Of a DNA stretch of 64,000 bases, positions 17,629 to 27,308 are shown in pieces; position 1 is the first letter of the stretch; each line of letters starts with the position of its first letter. A program made the position numbers and the translations under genes. Below the pieces are notes generated by a model. It saw only the letters and a program-made list of their open reading frames with translations. It ran no database searches and was not told the DNA's origin. The DNA is from CAVQCT01 sp964371785 (GTDB lineage Bacteria; Zixibacteria; MSB-5A5; GN15; FEB-12): NCBI GenBank assembly GCA_964371785.1, contig CAYJOL010000001.1, positions 434,001-498,000 of the forward strand, given 5' to 3'.

Positions 17629-18481
17629 GACAACAAAAACGACGGGGGTCAGTGCGATAGATGCGATGAGTCCGCATCTGTATCGAATCGAACGTATCCG
17701 TAAGGAAACCGAAGATACCTTTACGTTCGACCTGACCGGCGTGGGTGATTCCCCGCAGCTCATTTTCGCCCCGGGACAATTTAACATGCTCTATGTGTAC
17801 GGTGTGGGTGAAGTCCCGATTTCCATCAGCGGCGACCCGGCTCAGCCGGATACGCTGATACATACTATTAGAACGGTCGGCAATGTCACCAAGGCGCTTC
17901 GCCGACTTTCAGTCGGTGATACGATCGGTGTACGGGGCCCGTTCGGAAACCACTGGCCGGTAGACAAAGCGGTCGGTAACGACGTTGTCCTGATTGCCGG
18001 CGGCATAGGTCTGGCTCCGCTCCGCCCGGCCCTCTACCATGTTCTGACAGATCGGCAGAAGTACGGCCAGGTAGCGCTTATGTACGGAACGAGAACACCG
18101 GGCGATATCCTCTTCCGCCAGGAGCTTGAACAGTGGCGGGCAAGGTTTGATCTCGATGTAGAAGTGACAGTCGATCGGGCCGATGAAAGCTGGCGCGGGA
18201 ATGTTGGGGTGGTGACCACCCTGGTCCCAAAAGCAACCTTCGATCCGATCAATTGTATCGCCATGATATGTGGCCCGGAAGTCATGATGCGTTTTGCGGT
18301 CCTTGCCCTGCAGAAGAAGGGTGTTCCCGCGGAAAGCATCTATGTCTCCATGGAGCGGAATATGAAATGCGCTATTGGCCTGTGTGGTCATTGCCAGTTC
18401 GGTCCCAAGTTCATCTGCAAGGACGGACCGGTTTTCAGCTATGATGTCGTCCGGGATCTCTTCAACAAGAGGGAGATTTAA
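17612..18481 (+). CDS. NiFe hydrogenase, gamma subunit (FAD/NAD(P)H oxidoreductase)
   Basis: About 289 residues of ferredoxin-NADP reductase type that exchange electrons with NAD(P)H. FAD-binding stretch FAPGQFNMLYVYGVGEVPISI near 50-70; GPFGNHWP; nucleotide-binding AGGIGLAPLRPALYHVL; then CGPEVMMRFAVLALQKKG; and a C-terminal 2Fe-2S site with cysteines in MKCAIGLCGHCQFGPKFIC. I chose the ATG at 17612, which overlaps the previous gene by 17 bases; an ATG at 17666 (MSPHLYRIERI), where family similarity starts, is equally possible, and neither has a strong ribosome binding site. It is followed immediately by the small subunit gene. Confidence 0.9.
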   Translation: MEYSLKTTKTTGVSAIDAMSPHLYRIERIRKETEDTFTFDLTGVGDSPQLIFAPGQFNMLYVYGVGEVPISISGDPAQPDTLIHTIRTVGNVTKALRRLSVGDTIGVRGPFGNHWPVDKAVGNDVVLIAGGIGLAPLRPALYHVLTDRQKYGQVALMYGTRTPGDILFRQELEQWRARFDLDVEVTVDRADESWRGNVGVVTTLVPKATFDPINCIAMICGPEVMMRFAVLALQKKGVPAESIYVSMERNMKCAIGLCGHCQFGPKFICKDGPVFSYDVVRDLFNKREI

Positions 18482-18482
18482 C

Positions 18483-19268
18483 GTGATCGTGCGCGAAAAG
18501 AAACCAAGACTCGCGGTGTGGAAGTTCGCCTCCTGCGATGGTTGTCAGCTGAGCCTGCTTGACTGCGAGGATGAATTACTTGCGGTCGCCGGGCACATTG
18601 AAATCGCTAATTTCCCCGAAGCGTCGCGGGCCGTGGCCCGGGGACCGTACGAGGTCTCTCTGGTTGAGGGTTCAATCACCACGCCGCACGATGCGGAGCG
18701 GATACACAAGATTCGCCGCAATTCCAAGTTTCTCATCACCATAGGCGCCTGCGCAACCGCCGGAGGCATTCAGGCCCTGAGGAATTTCAAAGACGTCAAG
18801 GAATTCACGTCGGCCGTCTACGCGCATCCTCAATATATTGAGACGCTGAACAATTCCACTCCGATAGCCAACCACGTCGCCGTCGATTTTGAACTCAGGG
18901 GCTGCCCGATAAACAAATACCAACTCCTGGAAGTGCTCAATGCCTATCTCAATCGTCGAAAACCGGTAACTCCGCGGCATAGTGTCTGTATCGACTGCAA
19001 ACTTCGCGGCAATCCCTGCGTCATGGTTGCTCATGGCACAATGTGCATGGGACCGGTCACACAAGCCGGTTGCGGCGCCATCTGCCCCGCATTCAACAGG
19101 GGCTGTTACAGCTGTTTCGGACCGAAAGAGACCCCCAATACCGAAGCGATGGCGGAACATTTCAAAACATGCGGCATGAGTTCCGAAGATCTCGTGCGCG
19201 TGTTCCGCGGATTCAACGCCGACGCCGATGCCTTCATGAAGGAAAGTACGATCCATGAAAGAAAATAG
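18483..19268 (+). CDS. NiFe hydrogenase, delta (small) subunit
   Basis: 261 residues, homologous to the 20-kDa NuoB-like subunit, carrying the cluster chain to the active site. The proximal cluster motif is SCDGCQLSLLDCE (Cys18, Cys21), with GACATAGGIQ downstream. The C-terminal half has many cysteines for further 4Fe-4S clusters: CIDCKLRGNPC, GCGAICPAFNRGCYSCFGP. The GTG at 18483 is the likely start: it follows GAGGGAG by nine bases, two bases after the gamma stop, and begins just before the conserved RLAVWKFASCDGC. It overlaps the large subunit start by 14 bases. No Tat signal is present, so the enzyme is cytosolic, as expected for group 3b. Confidence 0.92.
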   Translation: MIVREKKPRLAVWKFASCDGCQLSLLDCEDELLAVAGHIEIANFPEASRAVARGPYEVSLVEGSITTPHDAERIHKIRRNSKFLITIGACATAGGIQALRNFKDVKEFTSAVYAHPQYIETLNNSTPIANHVAVDFELRGCPINKYQLLEVLNAYLNRRKPVTPRHSVCIDCKLRGNPCVMVAHGTMCMGPVTQAGCGAICPAFNRGCYSCFGPKETPNTEAMAEHFKTCGMSSEDLVRVFRGFNADADAFMKESTIHERK

Positions 19269-20550
19269 TAAGACAATAAAAGTCGACTATCTCGCCCGGG
19301 TCGAAGGGGAAGGCGCTCTCCACATTCGTGTGAAGGAGAACGAAGTCAAAGAGGTTAAGTTCAAGATTTTCGAACCTCCGCGTTTCTTTGAAGCGTTTCT
19401 TCGCGACCGACATTACTACGAGGCCCCCGATATCACCGCCCGCATCTGTGGCATCTGTCCGATTGCCTACCAGATGAGCTCGGTACACGCAATGGAACAC
19501 GCTTTCGGCGCTAAGGTCGAAGGACAGCTTCGGGCGCTCCGCCGCCTCATCTATTGCGGCGAGTGGATCGAAAGTCATGTCCTGCATGTCTACCTTCTGC
19601 ACGCTCCTGATTTTCTTGGATTTGAAGACGCGATCCAGATCGCCGAGGTCCATCCCGAGATTGTGAAAAAGGCGCTGGAACTGAAGAAAATCGGTAACGA
19701 TCTTATGACCCTGCTGGGCGGCCGGGAAATTCACCCGATCAATGTGAAAGTCGGCGGATTCTACAAGACGCCCACGGCCAAAGAACTTCACGCTTTCGTC
19801 AAGAAGCTTAAGTGGGCCCAGGAGGCTGCCTACGAGATGATAAAGTTCACCTCCAGCCTCTCCTTCCCGGATATCGAGCGCGAGTATGAATTCGTGGCGC
19901 TTCGTCACGCGAACGAATACCCGTTCAACGAAGGCAGACTGGTATCAACACACGGACTGGATATCGCCATTGATGAATACGAAAACTATTTCGAAGAAGA
20001 ACATGTCAAATATGCCAACGCCCTGCACTCCCGGATGAAAGGAAAAGGCGCGTACTTCACCGGGCCCCTGGCTCGCTACAACCTGAATTTCGACAAATTG
20101 TACCCGGACGTGCAACGAGCGGCAATTGCGGCCGGATTGAAAGAGACATGCACCAACCCCTTCAAGGGTATCATTGTGCGAGCGGTGGAAACGGCCCAGG
20201 TTGTCGAGGACGCTATCCAGATTATCGAAAAGTACAAGGAACCACCGCAACCGGCAGTCGAAATCACACCGCGCGCCGGTCGGGGATGTGGATGTTCCGA
20301 AGCACCACGCGGCATACTGTATCACCGCTACACGCTCGACGAGCGTGGCATCATTCAGTCCGCCAAAATAGTCCCTCCCACCGCCCAGAATCAGAAGATG
20401 ATAGAAAACGACCTTCGGGCGGTGGCGGCGCATTTTATCGACCTTCCCGTTGACGAACTCACTCTGAAATGCGAGCAGGCGGTGAGAAATTATGACCCTT
20501 GCATCTCATGTGCAACCCACTTTCTGAAACTGACCATAGAAAGAGAATGA
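19255..20550 (+). CDS. NiFe hydrogenase, alpha (large, catalytic) subunit
   Basis: 431 residues binding the Ni-Fe(CN)2CO site. The N-terminal cysteine pair is in ARICGICPIAYQMSSVHAMEHAF (Cys65, Cys68), preceded by the family start RVEGEGAL. The C-terminal pair is in YDPCISCATH (Cys416, Cys419). Nine residues follow His422, which would be cut off by the maturation protease after metal insertion; that protease is the next gene. The short L2 motif (DPCISC) and the operon partners place the enzyme in group 3b (NADP-linked, reversible, sulfhydrogenase-like). It may recycle reductant in fermentation or consume H2. The hypABCDEF accessory genes are not in the window. Confidence 0.95.
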   Translation: MKENSKTIKVDYLARVEGEGALHIRVKENEVKEVKFKIFEPPRFFEAFLRDRHYYEAPDITARICGICPIAYQMSSVHAMEHAFGAKVEGQLRALRRLIYCGEWIESHVLHVYLLHAPDFLGFEDAIQIAEVHPEIVKKALELKKIGNDLMTLLGGREIHPINVKVGGFYKTPTAKELHAFVKKLKWAQEAAYEMIKFTSSLSFPDIEREYEFVALRHANEYPFNEGRLVSTHGLDIAIDEYENYFEEEHVKYANALHSRMKGKGAYFTGPLARYNLNFDKLYPDVQRAAIAAGLKETCTNPFKGIIVRAVETAQVVEDAIQIIEKYKEPPQPAVEITPRAGRGCGCSEAPRGILYHRYTLDERGIIQSAKIVPPTAQNQKMIENDLRAVAAHFIDLPVDELTLKCEQAVRNYDPCISCATHFLKLTIERE

Positions 20551-20554
20551 CATC

Positions 20555-21058
20555 GTGAAGAATACTTCATCATCACTTGTAATAGGAATCGGAAATGAGT
20601 TTCGCGGCGATGACTTTGCGGGCCTGGCGACTATCAGGCGGCTGAGGGAAAGAAATCTGACCGAGCTGTCTCTTCACGAGTCTACCCGCGACGGTACAGA
20701 AATCATGGAGCTTTGGAAGCAGTTCGACCTGGTGATTGTGGTCGATGCTGTTCGCTCGAACATGCCGCCGGGGCACATTCACAAGATTGACCTCTCCAAA
20801 GACGACCTTCCCATCTACTGGCGCACCCAGTCGTCGCACTTATTCAGCCTGGTAGAGGCTGTCCGCCTGAGTCGAACGCTCAAAACCCTGCCCGGGAAGT
20901 TGGTACTGTACGGTATCGAGGCGGCGTCCTTTGAAACCGGAGCTGAAATGTCGGCGCCGGTGCGACACGCTGTCGATCGTGTCATCACGCTGATCGAAAA
21001 GGAATTGAATGAGCGGTCTTCACATTTCACCACCCGGACTCCGGTGTCACCCAGCTGA
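20555..21058 (+). CDS. NiFe hydrogenase maturation protease
   Basis: 167 residues of the HybD/HycI endopeptidase family that trims the C-terminus of the large subunit after nickel insertion. The signature is LVIGIGNEFRGDDFAGLATI, with the nickel-sensing acidic residue Glu15, a central VIVVDAVRSNMPPG and a His in QSSHLFSLVEAV near 92. The GTG start at 20555 lies four bases after the large subunit stop, fitting translation from the same messenger. It is the last gene of the operon, which ends in a shared terminator. Confidence 0.9.
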   Translation: MKNTSSSLVIGIGNEFRGDDFAGLATIRRLRERNLTELSLHESTRDGTEIMELWKQFDLVIVVDAVRSNMPPGHIHKIDLSKDDLPIYWRTQSSHLFSLVEAVRLSRTLKTLPGKLVLYGIEAASFETGAEMSAPVRHAVDRVITLIEKELNERSSHFTTRTPVSPS

Positions 21059-21128
21059 CTCGACCAGAGCAGTCGGTAATGTTGGTGTTTTTCGTAACCG
21101 GTTGAGGAAAATTCCGGCACAAAATCAA

Positions 21129-21161
21129 GCGGGGCTGAACTGTAGCATGGTTCAACCCCGC
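21129..21161. terminator. bidirectional terminator between hydrogenase operon and porin gene
   Basis: A 12-bp stem (GCGGGGCTGAAC / GTTCAACCCCGC, one non-Watson-Crick position that becomes a G-U pair on the minus-strand transcript) with a 9-base loop, flanked by T-rich sequence on both sides. It lies between two convergent genes. Confidence 0.75.
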
Positions 21162-21192
21162 CCACTCGATTTTGAATTCAGCCTGAGATTTT

Positions 21193-22248
21193 TTAGAATT
21201 TCACCAGGGTATTGAAGTTTATGGTCTTCATCGATGGCTCATCCGCAGCCTGGTAACTCGTGTTCCGATAGCTCACGGACGCCTTCACGCCGGAAGACGG
21301 CGCGCATTCCAAGCCCACTACTACCAAAGTCTCGCCATCATCTGAGACGTCAGTATTCGGATCGTAGGCGTCCACTCGGCCGAACAGGTTCAACGTGCGC
21401 AGAGGCGACACCTCGTTGACAAAATCCACGAAGTAAAGTGCGCCGAAGAACGAGTAACCTGTGGATTTGACATCCTGATAGCTGGTATCTGACTTAGTTA
21501 ACCAGTTCAGGTCCAGACCCAGGTCAAACGTGTTTCTGTAACCAAGCATACCGCCAGCTTCCAGAAGGTTCGATTTGAAATCTGAACCGGAGGCGGTGTC
21601 GGGAATCGCCTTGTTTTGTGTACCATACATGTACTGGGCGAGGATCTGTGAACGCTTGAAATCTTCGTTATTGGGGGCCACGTTCAGGTGCAGAAAAACG
21701 CTCGCATTCTTATTCTTGTTCTTGTCGGTCACATCAGAGTACGAACCGCCATTCCACACGGCGAGCTGAACAAAACCGTATTTTTGATCTTTGCTTAAAT
21801 CGACAAGAGCGCTCGCTCCCAGGTCCGCCGATGTGAGCAAGCCTTTGTTGTCGCTGATGACTTTGAGCGCGTAGCGACGACCCCAGAGGCCCTGCATGTT
21901 ATCAATATAAAGGGTCGGCTGAAGACCAAATCTGAGATCAAGCCAGCCCTTGCCGAACTTCGGCTTAAAATCCAAATATCCGTATTTGAGGATCATCGTA
22001 TATCCGGAATATCCCGAAATCTGCTTTACATCCAGAGTGGCACGGGCCGACGTGTAATCAGTCAGTTTTGACTTGATATCGATATAGGCACGTTCGAGAC
22101 CGAAAGTATTGGCATTATCCGCTGAATCGGACTTATCCAATACCCAATAAAGGTATGTCTCGCCGCCCACTTTCGTGTCGGCCGCGCGAACGGAAACGGC
22201 TGCCAACATGCCGGCGGCAACAAGCGCAATTATGAGCATTCGCTTCAT
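21193..22248 (-). CDS. outer-membrane porin-like beta-barrel protein
   Basis: 351 residues starting at the ATG at 22248, which has AAGGAG 11 bases upstream and begins a signal peptide (MLIIALVAAGMLAAVSVRA). The mature part begins KVGGETYLYWVLDKSD and alternates short polar turns with amphipathic strands (ARATLDVKQISGYSGYTMILKYGYLDFKP, in pieces), ending in the outer-membrane targeting pattern FNTLVKF with a terminal Phe. The N-terminal half (GWLDLRFGLQPTLYIDN) resembles phosphate-selective or general porins (OprO/P-like). The substrate cannot be deduced. It is a single-gene unit that converges on the hydrogenase operon. Confidence 0.75.
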   Translation of the reverse strand: MKRMLIIALVAAGMLAAVSVRAADTKVGGETYLYWVLDKSDSADNANTFGLERAYIDIKSKLTDYTSARATLDVKQISGYSGYTMILKYGYLDFKPKFGKGWLDLRFGLQPTLYIDNMQGLWGRRYALKVISDNKGLLTSADLGASALVDLSKDQKYGFVQLAVWNGGSYSDVTDKNKNKNASVFLHLNVAPNNEDFKRSQILAQYMYGTQNKAIPDTASGSDFKSNLLEAGGMLGYRNTFDLGLDLNWLTKSDTSYQDVKSTGYSFFGALYFVDFVNEVSPLRTLNLFGRVDAYDPNTDVSDDGETLVVVGLECAPSSGVKASVSYRNTSYQAADEPSMKTINFNTLVKF

Positions 22249-22555
22249 GTGTTTGTAGCTCCTTCTTGTTTGATAAGAATTTGTTTGGCAAAAGTTAATT
22301 CTCGTAAACATCTGATTCCTCTGTCTTTACTTTCCTTCTTCGACCTTCATTAGACCTCTTACTTCCATTCGAGTCCGGCGATGCCGGGCGAAAGACCTTC
22401 CTGCTGCAGGTTGGTCCATTACCACAGCTGTCCGTTTTCTCCTCACATGAATTTCGCAGTATAAAAACCTTTTGAATGTTAGGGAATGATTAAATAACGG
22501 TGAGCATCGAATTAGTAATTCGATCATCGCGCGTCTGGCCGGTCAAATCGACTGT

Positions 22556-24019
22556 TTATTCGTTACGAAGCGCTTTAACCGGATCAACACCGGCGGCACG
22601 CGATGCTGGGTAATAGCCGGCCAGAATGCTGACAATAAAGCCGAAAGAGAAGGCTATCACGATGAGCCAAAGAGGAAGTCGGAATAACTCGATCGGGGCT
22701 ATTCCCTGCTTTGCCATTATCATCTTAGCTATCATTGACGCGATTCTGGCAATTACCCATCCGAAACCGATTCCGAGCACCGATCCTAATGCGCCGATCA
22801 CACCCGATTCCACCAGGAAAAGCAGCCGAATATCCAACTCATCGGCCCCGAGCGATTTGAGTACGCCAATCTCCCGCGTCCGCTCGATAATCGACATGAC
22901 CATCGTGTTGACGATTCCTAACGATGCTGTAGTTAAGGCAATCAGACCGATAAGCCCAAGCGCGAGATTGAAATAGAGAAAGAACTGTTGAATTTCTTTG
23001 AATTGCTCCAGGTAGCTGAACGAACTGAATCCAAGCGCTTTGACGCTGTCACTTATCGACTGGTACGGTACGGCTGGATCAAGATCTAACGTAACCCGCG
23101 GGTATGCTCGACCGCCGCTGTCGCTTTCAGTCGCGAACAGACTCCCGCTTTTCAAAGAGCTCAGTAATTCCGCGGGGTCAGTAGAGGTTCCACTGTAGTT
23201 GAAGTGCCTCGCCGTTTTCAGAGGAATAAGCAACGCCTTCGTTCTGGAAAACTCTCCATGCTTGCCCTTGAGTACACCGGTTATGATTAGCGTATCACTC
23301 ACAGTAGCTTGATCGTTGAAATAACCCTCGACAAATCGTGAAATAGCGCCGCTTACTTCCCGCCTGGCCAAATTCCGCAGATAGTCCGGTCTGAAGAGTG
23401 AGTCGAACTGGACCTGGCGAAGTCGTGCTCTCACCGATCCATCGGGATCGCGCACTACCCGAAACAACGCGCTGTCAATGCTGGCTACCTTGACCGATAC
23501 AATTATCTGTTTACCGACCAGAGAGTCGGCGCTTTTGAAGCCGGCCATCTCCACAAGTTCCTCGGTTGCCATTGCCTCGCTCGCCGAATCATTCGAAAAC
23601 GAATGACCCGCGGCAAGTTGCGAGTATAACTTGGTGCGGGCCGCCGACTCCGGCAACGCCTGAGCGCTGGTACTGAGAACGGAGTCCCCCAGTCGAACGG
23701 TCACGTTAAAAGCATCGAACGGATAGGCCAGTCGAACTCCGGGAATCGCCGCCAATTGCTCGATTGCCTGGTCGTTCAATGACTTTATTTTGACGGTGTC
23801 AGTGACTGATTTCTCTTTGAGTGGACTGACCTGCATGGTCGCGAAAAGGCCGAGTTTGTTGTACTGGTCGGTGATATACTGCTGGTTGCCCGCTCCGAAT
23901 GAAAGCATCGAGACGAATGCCGCAATAGCAATGACGACTCCGGCTATCGTAAGAAACGCCCGAAGTTTCATTCGCCAGAGATTTCCGATAGAAATGTCCA
24001 GCAGATCACGGAGCGTCAT
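22556..24019 (-). CDS. ABC transporter permease of the MacB/FtsX type
   Basis: 487 residues. The start at 24019 overlaps the ATPase stop by four bases (ATGA) and gives the family beginning MTLRDLLDISIGNLWRMKLRAF. One membrane helix near 20-45 (FLTIAGVVIAIAAFVSMLSFG) is followed by a roughly 300-residue extracytoplasmic domain and three C-terminal helices starting at about 365 (LALGLIGLIALTTASLGIVNTM). The motif SIIERTREIGVLKSLGADELD and the closing PASRAAGVDPVKALRNE are diagnostic. Such proteins usually drive lipoprotein or peptide transfer across the envelope by mechanotransmission. Substrate unknown. The periplasmic domain is larger than in plain FtsX. Confidence 0.88.
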   Translation of the reverse strand: MTLRDLLDISIGNLWRMKLRAFLTIAGVVIAIAAFVSMLSFGAGNQQYITDQYNKLGLFATMQVSPLKEKSVTDTVKIKSLNDQAIEQLAAIPGVRLAYPFDAFNVTVRLGDSVLSTSAQALPESAARTKLYSQLAAGHSFSNDSASEAMATEELVEMAGFKSADSLVGKQIIVSVKVASIDSALFRVVRDPDGSVRARLRQVQFDSLFRPDYLRNLARREVSGAISRFVEGYFNDQATVSDTLIITGVLKGKHGEFSRTKALLIPLKTARHFNYSGTSTDPAELLSSLKSGSLFATESDSGGRAYPRVTLDLDPAVPYQSISDSVKALGFSSFSYLEQFKEIQQFFLYFNLALGLIGLIALTTASLGIVNTMVMSIIERTREIGVLKSLGADELDIRLLFLVESGVIGALGSVLGIGFGWVIARIASMIAKMIMAKQGIAPIELFRLPLWLIVIAFSFGFIVSILAGYYPASRAAGVDPVKALRNE

Positions 24020-24723
24020 TGAGCAATCCCCTCGCTGTCTGAATCGGCGGTGACTTTTCCGTAGTGCATTCTCACAATCCGTCGCGCACATCTTCGCGCC
24101 ATCTCTTGATCATGGGTGACCAGCACAACAGTCAGACCTTCGACATTGAGTTCCTTGAGCAGTTCGCCAATCTGCTGACTGTTGGCCTGATCCAGATTGC
24201 CGGTCGGTTCGTCGGCAAAAAGAATCTCCGGCTTCTTCACCAACGCACGGGCGATGGCTACCCGTTGCTGCTCCCCGCCGGAGAGGTCGGCCGGCCGATG
24301 ATCTAAGCGATCAGCCATGCCAAGTCGTGTAAGCATCGCTACAGCCTGATCACGCCGCACGTCGGCCGACGTATTGTTAAAGTAAAGAGCCAGTTCGACG
24401 TTTCTCAGTGCCGTGTAGTGGGGGATCAAATTGAACGACTGGAAGACCATACCGATTCGGTGCGCCCGATAAGAAGACAACTCACGCCTTCCGAGTGTAG
24501 TAAGTGAAATGCCCGCGAACTCTATACTGCCCGAGGTCGGCGTATCGAGCCCGGCCATCAGATTCAACAAAGTTGACTTGCCGGAACCGGATGCCCCCAC
24601 TATTCCGACGATGTCGCCGCGCGCGACAGCCAGCGAAACGCCATCGACAGCCCGGACTTCCTGCGGTCCGCGACGATAGTACTTACAAACATCCGATGTT
24701 CGCAGCCAATCGCTGTTACCCAC
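24016..24723 (-). CDS. ABC transporter ATP-binding protein (LolD/MacB-type)
   Basis: 235 residues if started at the GTG at 24723, 12 bases after GGAGGAG; an upstream ATG at 24780 lacks such a signal. Walker A GASGSGKSTLLNLMAGLD, Q-loop VFQSFNLIPHYTALRNVELAL, signature LSGGEQQRVAIARALV, Walker B ILFADEPTGNLD and the switch His in VTHDQEMARRC are all intact. The LIPHYTALRNVE and NLDQANSQQIGELL wording is that of the LolD/MacB clade. It pairs with the overlapping permease gene downstream. No adaptor or substrate gene adjoins this pair. Confidence 0.92.
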   Translation of the reverse strand: MGNSDWLRTSDVCKYYRRGPQEVRAVDGVSLAVARGDIVGIVGASGSGKSTLLNLMAGLDTPTSGSIEFAGISLTTLGRRELSSYRAHRIGMVFQSFNLIPHYTALRNVELALYFNNTSADVRRDQAVAMLTRLGMADRLDHRPADLSGGEQQRVAIARALVKKPEILFADEPTGNLDQANSQQIGELLKELNVEGLTVVLVTHDQEMARRCARRIVRMHYGKVTADSDSEGIAQ

Positions 24724-24942
24724 TCTGAGTATCGTCTCCTCCAAACGTGTTCGCGTGTATATTATCAAGCTATACGACAAATAGACGCATTGGGACGAAA
24801 ATAAATTATCGCACGCAAATCAATACAAAAAAGTAGAGTTTTTAGGACACGAGAATTATACAATTCGGTTGCCTTACGTGTCATACGTGATTATTTTGAA
24901 ATAATACCAAAATAGGATAAGTTCGGACACGATAGTACCCTC

Positions 24943-26220
24943 ATGAGCTGTTCTCGGCAATTGAATCTCCTCATGGCTTCTCTGGATAAGTCGTTTCATC
25001 ACCTTTGCGGCTATTGTTTACTTGCAGTAACCTGGCTGGTGATTTCTTCGGCACATATCAGTCAGGCGGTCGAGTTCAAAGGGAGCTTTTCGTCCGAGCT
25101 ATTTATCTTCTCTCAGGGTGCGCAGAGCCATCTTCGCCCGTACGAAAGTATCCGGGGCAGCCTGTCACTCTACCACGGAGTGGGCACGAGACAGTTGAGT
25201 TTCGTCACATATACTCGATGGACCACTGACCTTCGCGACAAACAGGTCTCCGACCCGCAGTTTTACTTCTACGATTCTTATTTCAAGGCTGCAGACTTCG
25301 TGCCTAATACGCGGCTGTACGTTGGCAGGCAGTTCGTATATTCCAGTGTCGGGAGCGCACAGCTCGACGGAATTCGCTTGCAGGTCGATCCTCATCGGAA
25401 AATTCAAATTGACCTATACGGCGGATCCACCGTCAACCGCCTTGACCCGGAGAGGATCCGGTCGCTTACGGATTTCGGGGCAATTGGCGGACGAGTCGCG
25501 CTGACTCCTCGCCGGCATACGCTCGTTGGTTTTAACTGGCAGTACCGCAAGTACGACGGTTCGGTCAGCTATCACCGGTTGGGTCTTGACTTAAGACAAT
25601 CAGTCCGGTCCTGGCAGCTTTACACCCGCATAGCGTACGATATGGTCGGATTACAGGTCGCCGACATAATGACGCGCCTTGCCTATACAAAGGGCGACTG
25701 GTATCTTTCAGGGGAATTTGACCTTCGGGAACCGTCGGTCCCTTCGAATTCAGTATTCAGCATCATCGACTTCAATCGCTACCGCCAGGTTCGTATCGAT
25801 GCTCAGCGGATGATAATCCAGGGACTGTTTTTGACGGGGGAGGCGAACGTGACCTTCACCGATGATGACTACTCCTTTGGAACCAGACTTGGACTTCGTA
25901 CGGCGGCCTATTCCGTAAGTTGGATTCATCAAGATGGTTATGGCGGGGACAACGATGGTTTCAGCGGTTATCTCAATTACCGCCCCACTGACCGATGGAC
26001 AGTTTTCGCTCGTGCTTATTTGAGTAAATATCGGGTTCAGGATGAACAGATAGACCGAAGCGAAGCGTACTCGACCGGTTTGGGACTATCCCGTCGTTTT
26101 CCCCACGCCTGGCTCGTATCCGCAGAGTGGCAGTATCTTCGCAACGCTGTGCGGAGCAATGACAACCGGCTGTATTTCCGCCTCACCAAGGACCTCTCGC
26201 TCAAGGCGGATTCGAAATGA
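24943..26220 (+). CDS. outer-membrane beta-barrel protein, likely conduit partner of the multiheme cytochromes
   Basis: 425 residues. A signal segment is seen at about 22-42 (YCLLAVTWLVISSAHISQAVE); the first ATG has no good ribosome binding site, and an ATG at 24973 would also keep the signal. The rest is strands of 9-11 residues rich in Tyr, Arg and Trp (RLYVGRQFVYSSVGSAQLDGI, RHTLVGFNWQYRKYDG, SWQLYTRIAYDMVG, NRLYFRLTKDLSLKADSK). The TGA stop overlaps the ATG of a 14-heme cytochrome by four bases, and a 26-heme lipoprotein follows. Barrel plus periplasmic and surface cytochromes is the make-up of porin-cytochrome complexes (Pcc, MtrCAB), so I infer that it sheathes a heme wire through the outer membrane. 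It could instead be an ordinary porin. Confidence 0.7.
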   Translation: MSCSRQLNLLMASLDKSFHHLCGYCLLAVTWLVISSAHISQAVEFKGSFSSELFIFSQGAQSHLRPYESIRGSLSLYHGVGTRQLSFVTYTRWTTDLRDKQVSDPQFYFYDSYFKAADFVPNTRLYVGRQFVYSSVGSAQLDGIRLQVDPHRKIQIDLYGGSTVNRLDPERIRSLTDFGAIGGRVALTPRRHTLVGFNWQYRKYDGSVSYHRLGLDLRQSVRSWQLYTRIAYDMVGLQVADIMTRLAYTKGDWYLSGEFDLREPSVPSNSVFSIIDFNRYRQVRIDAQRMIIQGLFLTGEANVTFTDDDYSFGTRLGLRTAAYSVSWIHQDGYGGDNDGFSGYLNYRPTDRWTVFARAYLSKYRVQDEQIDRSEAYSTGLGLSRRFPHAWLVSAEWQYLRNAVRSNDNRLYFRLTKDLSLKADSK

Positions 26221-27281
26221 TGAAAAGATATATGATGCTTGCTCTTGGTTCCGTGGCGCTGACAATTCTCTCCGCCTTGTACCTCACTGCGCAAGGTGAC
26301 ACCGAGCGAATGCTGGCCGTTCCGGACAGCGAGATCATTTTCTTGCACAAGTTCCACGTGGAGGAAGCCGAAGTCGAGTGCACGGCCTGTCACCCCGAAA
26401 TTGAGTCGAGCACGAAATCATCAGACCGAAATTTCCCCACAATGGACCAGTGTGCCGCCTGCCACGATGTTGAAGATGACACCAAATGCGGAATATGCCA
26501 CCGCAATGCCGAAGAGCCCGGGCCGATCCCGACCTCCACAAGACCAATCGCTTTTAATCATAAGACACATCTGTCCGGCGGTATCAAGTGTTTAGTTTGC
26601 CATAACGATGTTGCAGGGACTGAAAAACCGGAGTCGCAATCGATGCCGACGATGGCAATCTGCATGGATTGCCACGATGGTGTGAAGGCAAACAAAGACT
26701 GTGAGCTATGCCACCAGAAGAAAGTCACCCTTGCCGATATCCACCCCGAAGGGTGGCGACACAAACACGCCGAAAGGGCCTCGACCGATCGTCAATGGTG
26801 CCTGCAGTGTCATCGGGAAGAGTCAGCTTGTCTGGCTTGTCATCGCGGAGACAATCTGACCGGCACTATTCACGATCTGAACTATCAGTACACGCATGGA
26901 CTTGATGCCAGAAGCAAAAACGCCGACTGTGCCCGATGCCATGATACAAAGGGCTTCTGTGCCGATTGTCATGACCGCGGAAACCGGATGCCTCTGAATC
27001 ATTCGGCCCTATCGTGGGTGACAGATCATGGCCGATTTGCGCGCAATGATGTCGAGAATTGCGCGTCATGTCATGATAATGGGGATCCGACCTGCGCCCG
27101 CTCCGGCTGCCATACCGATTTCGACGGGATTAAAGGGACAAATCCGCGCATTCATGATAGTGGCATCTCCAGATTCGATTCGCACGGTCCATGGCACGAC
27201 GATGACGGCTACTTCTGCTTCCAATGCCACACCAGCACTCACACCCAGGGAGAAGGGTTCTGTGGCTATTGCCACAGTTGA
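26217..27281 (+). CDS. periplasmic multiheme cytochrome c (14 heme-binding motifs)
   Basis: 354 residues with an N-terminal signal segment (MLALGSVALTILSALYLTAQ). I count 13 CXXCH motifs (CTACH, CAACH, CGICH, CLVCH, CMDCH, CELCH, CLQCH, CLACH, CARCH, CADCH, CASCH, CFQCH, CGYCH) and one CX4CH (CARSGCH), so up to 14 c-type hemes in about 320 residues. Single His residues in FLHKFHVE, FNHKTHLSGG, RHKHAER and LNHSALSW are candidate distal ligands. The arrangement of the first part (FNHKTHL...CLVCH) is that of the cytochrome c7/c3 fold. The start overlaps the barrel stop. Likely an electron carrier that plugs into the barrel from the periplasmic side, by analogy with MtrA or OmaB. Confidence 0.88.
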   Translation: MMKRYMMLALGSVALTILSALYLTAQGDTERMLAVPDSEIIFLHKFHVEEAEVECTACHPEIESSTKSSDRNFPTMDQCAACHDVEDDTKCGICHRNAEEPGPIPTSTRPIAFNHKTHLSGGIKCLVCHNDVAGTEKPESQSMPTMAICMDCHDGVKANKDCELCHQKKVTLADIHPEGWRHKHAERASTDRQWCLQCHREESACLACHRGDNLTGTIHDLNYQYTHGLDARSKNADCARCHDTKGFCADCHDRGNRMPLNHSALSWVTDHGRFARNDVENCASCHDNGDPTCARSGCHTDFDGIKGTNPRIHDSGISRFDSHGPWHDDDGYFCFQCHTSTHTQGEGFCGYCHS

Positions 27282-27308
27282 TCACAAGTAGAGAGTTGTA
27301 CGAATTCC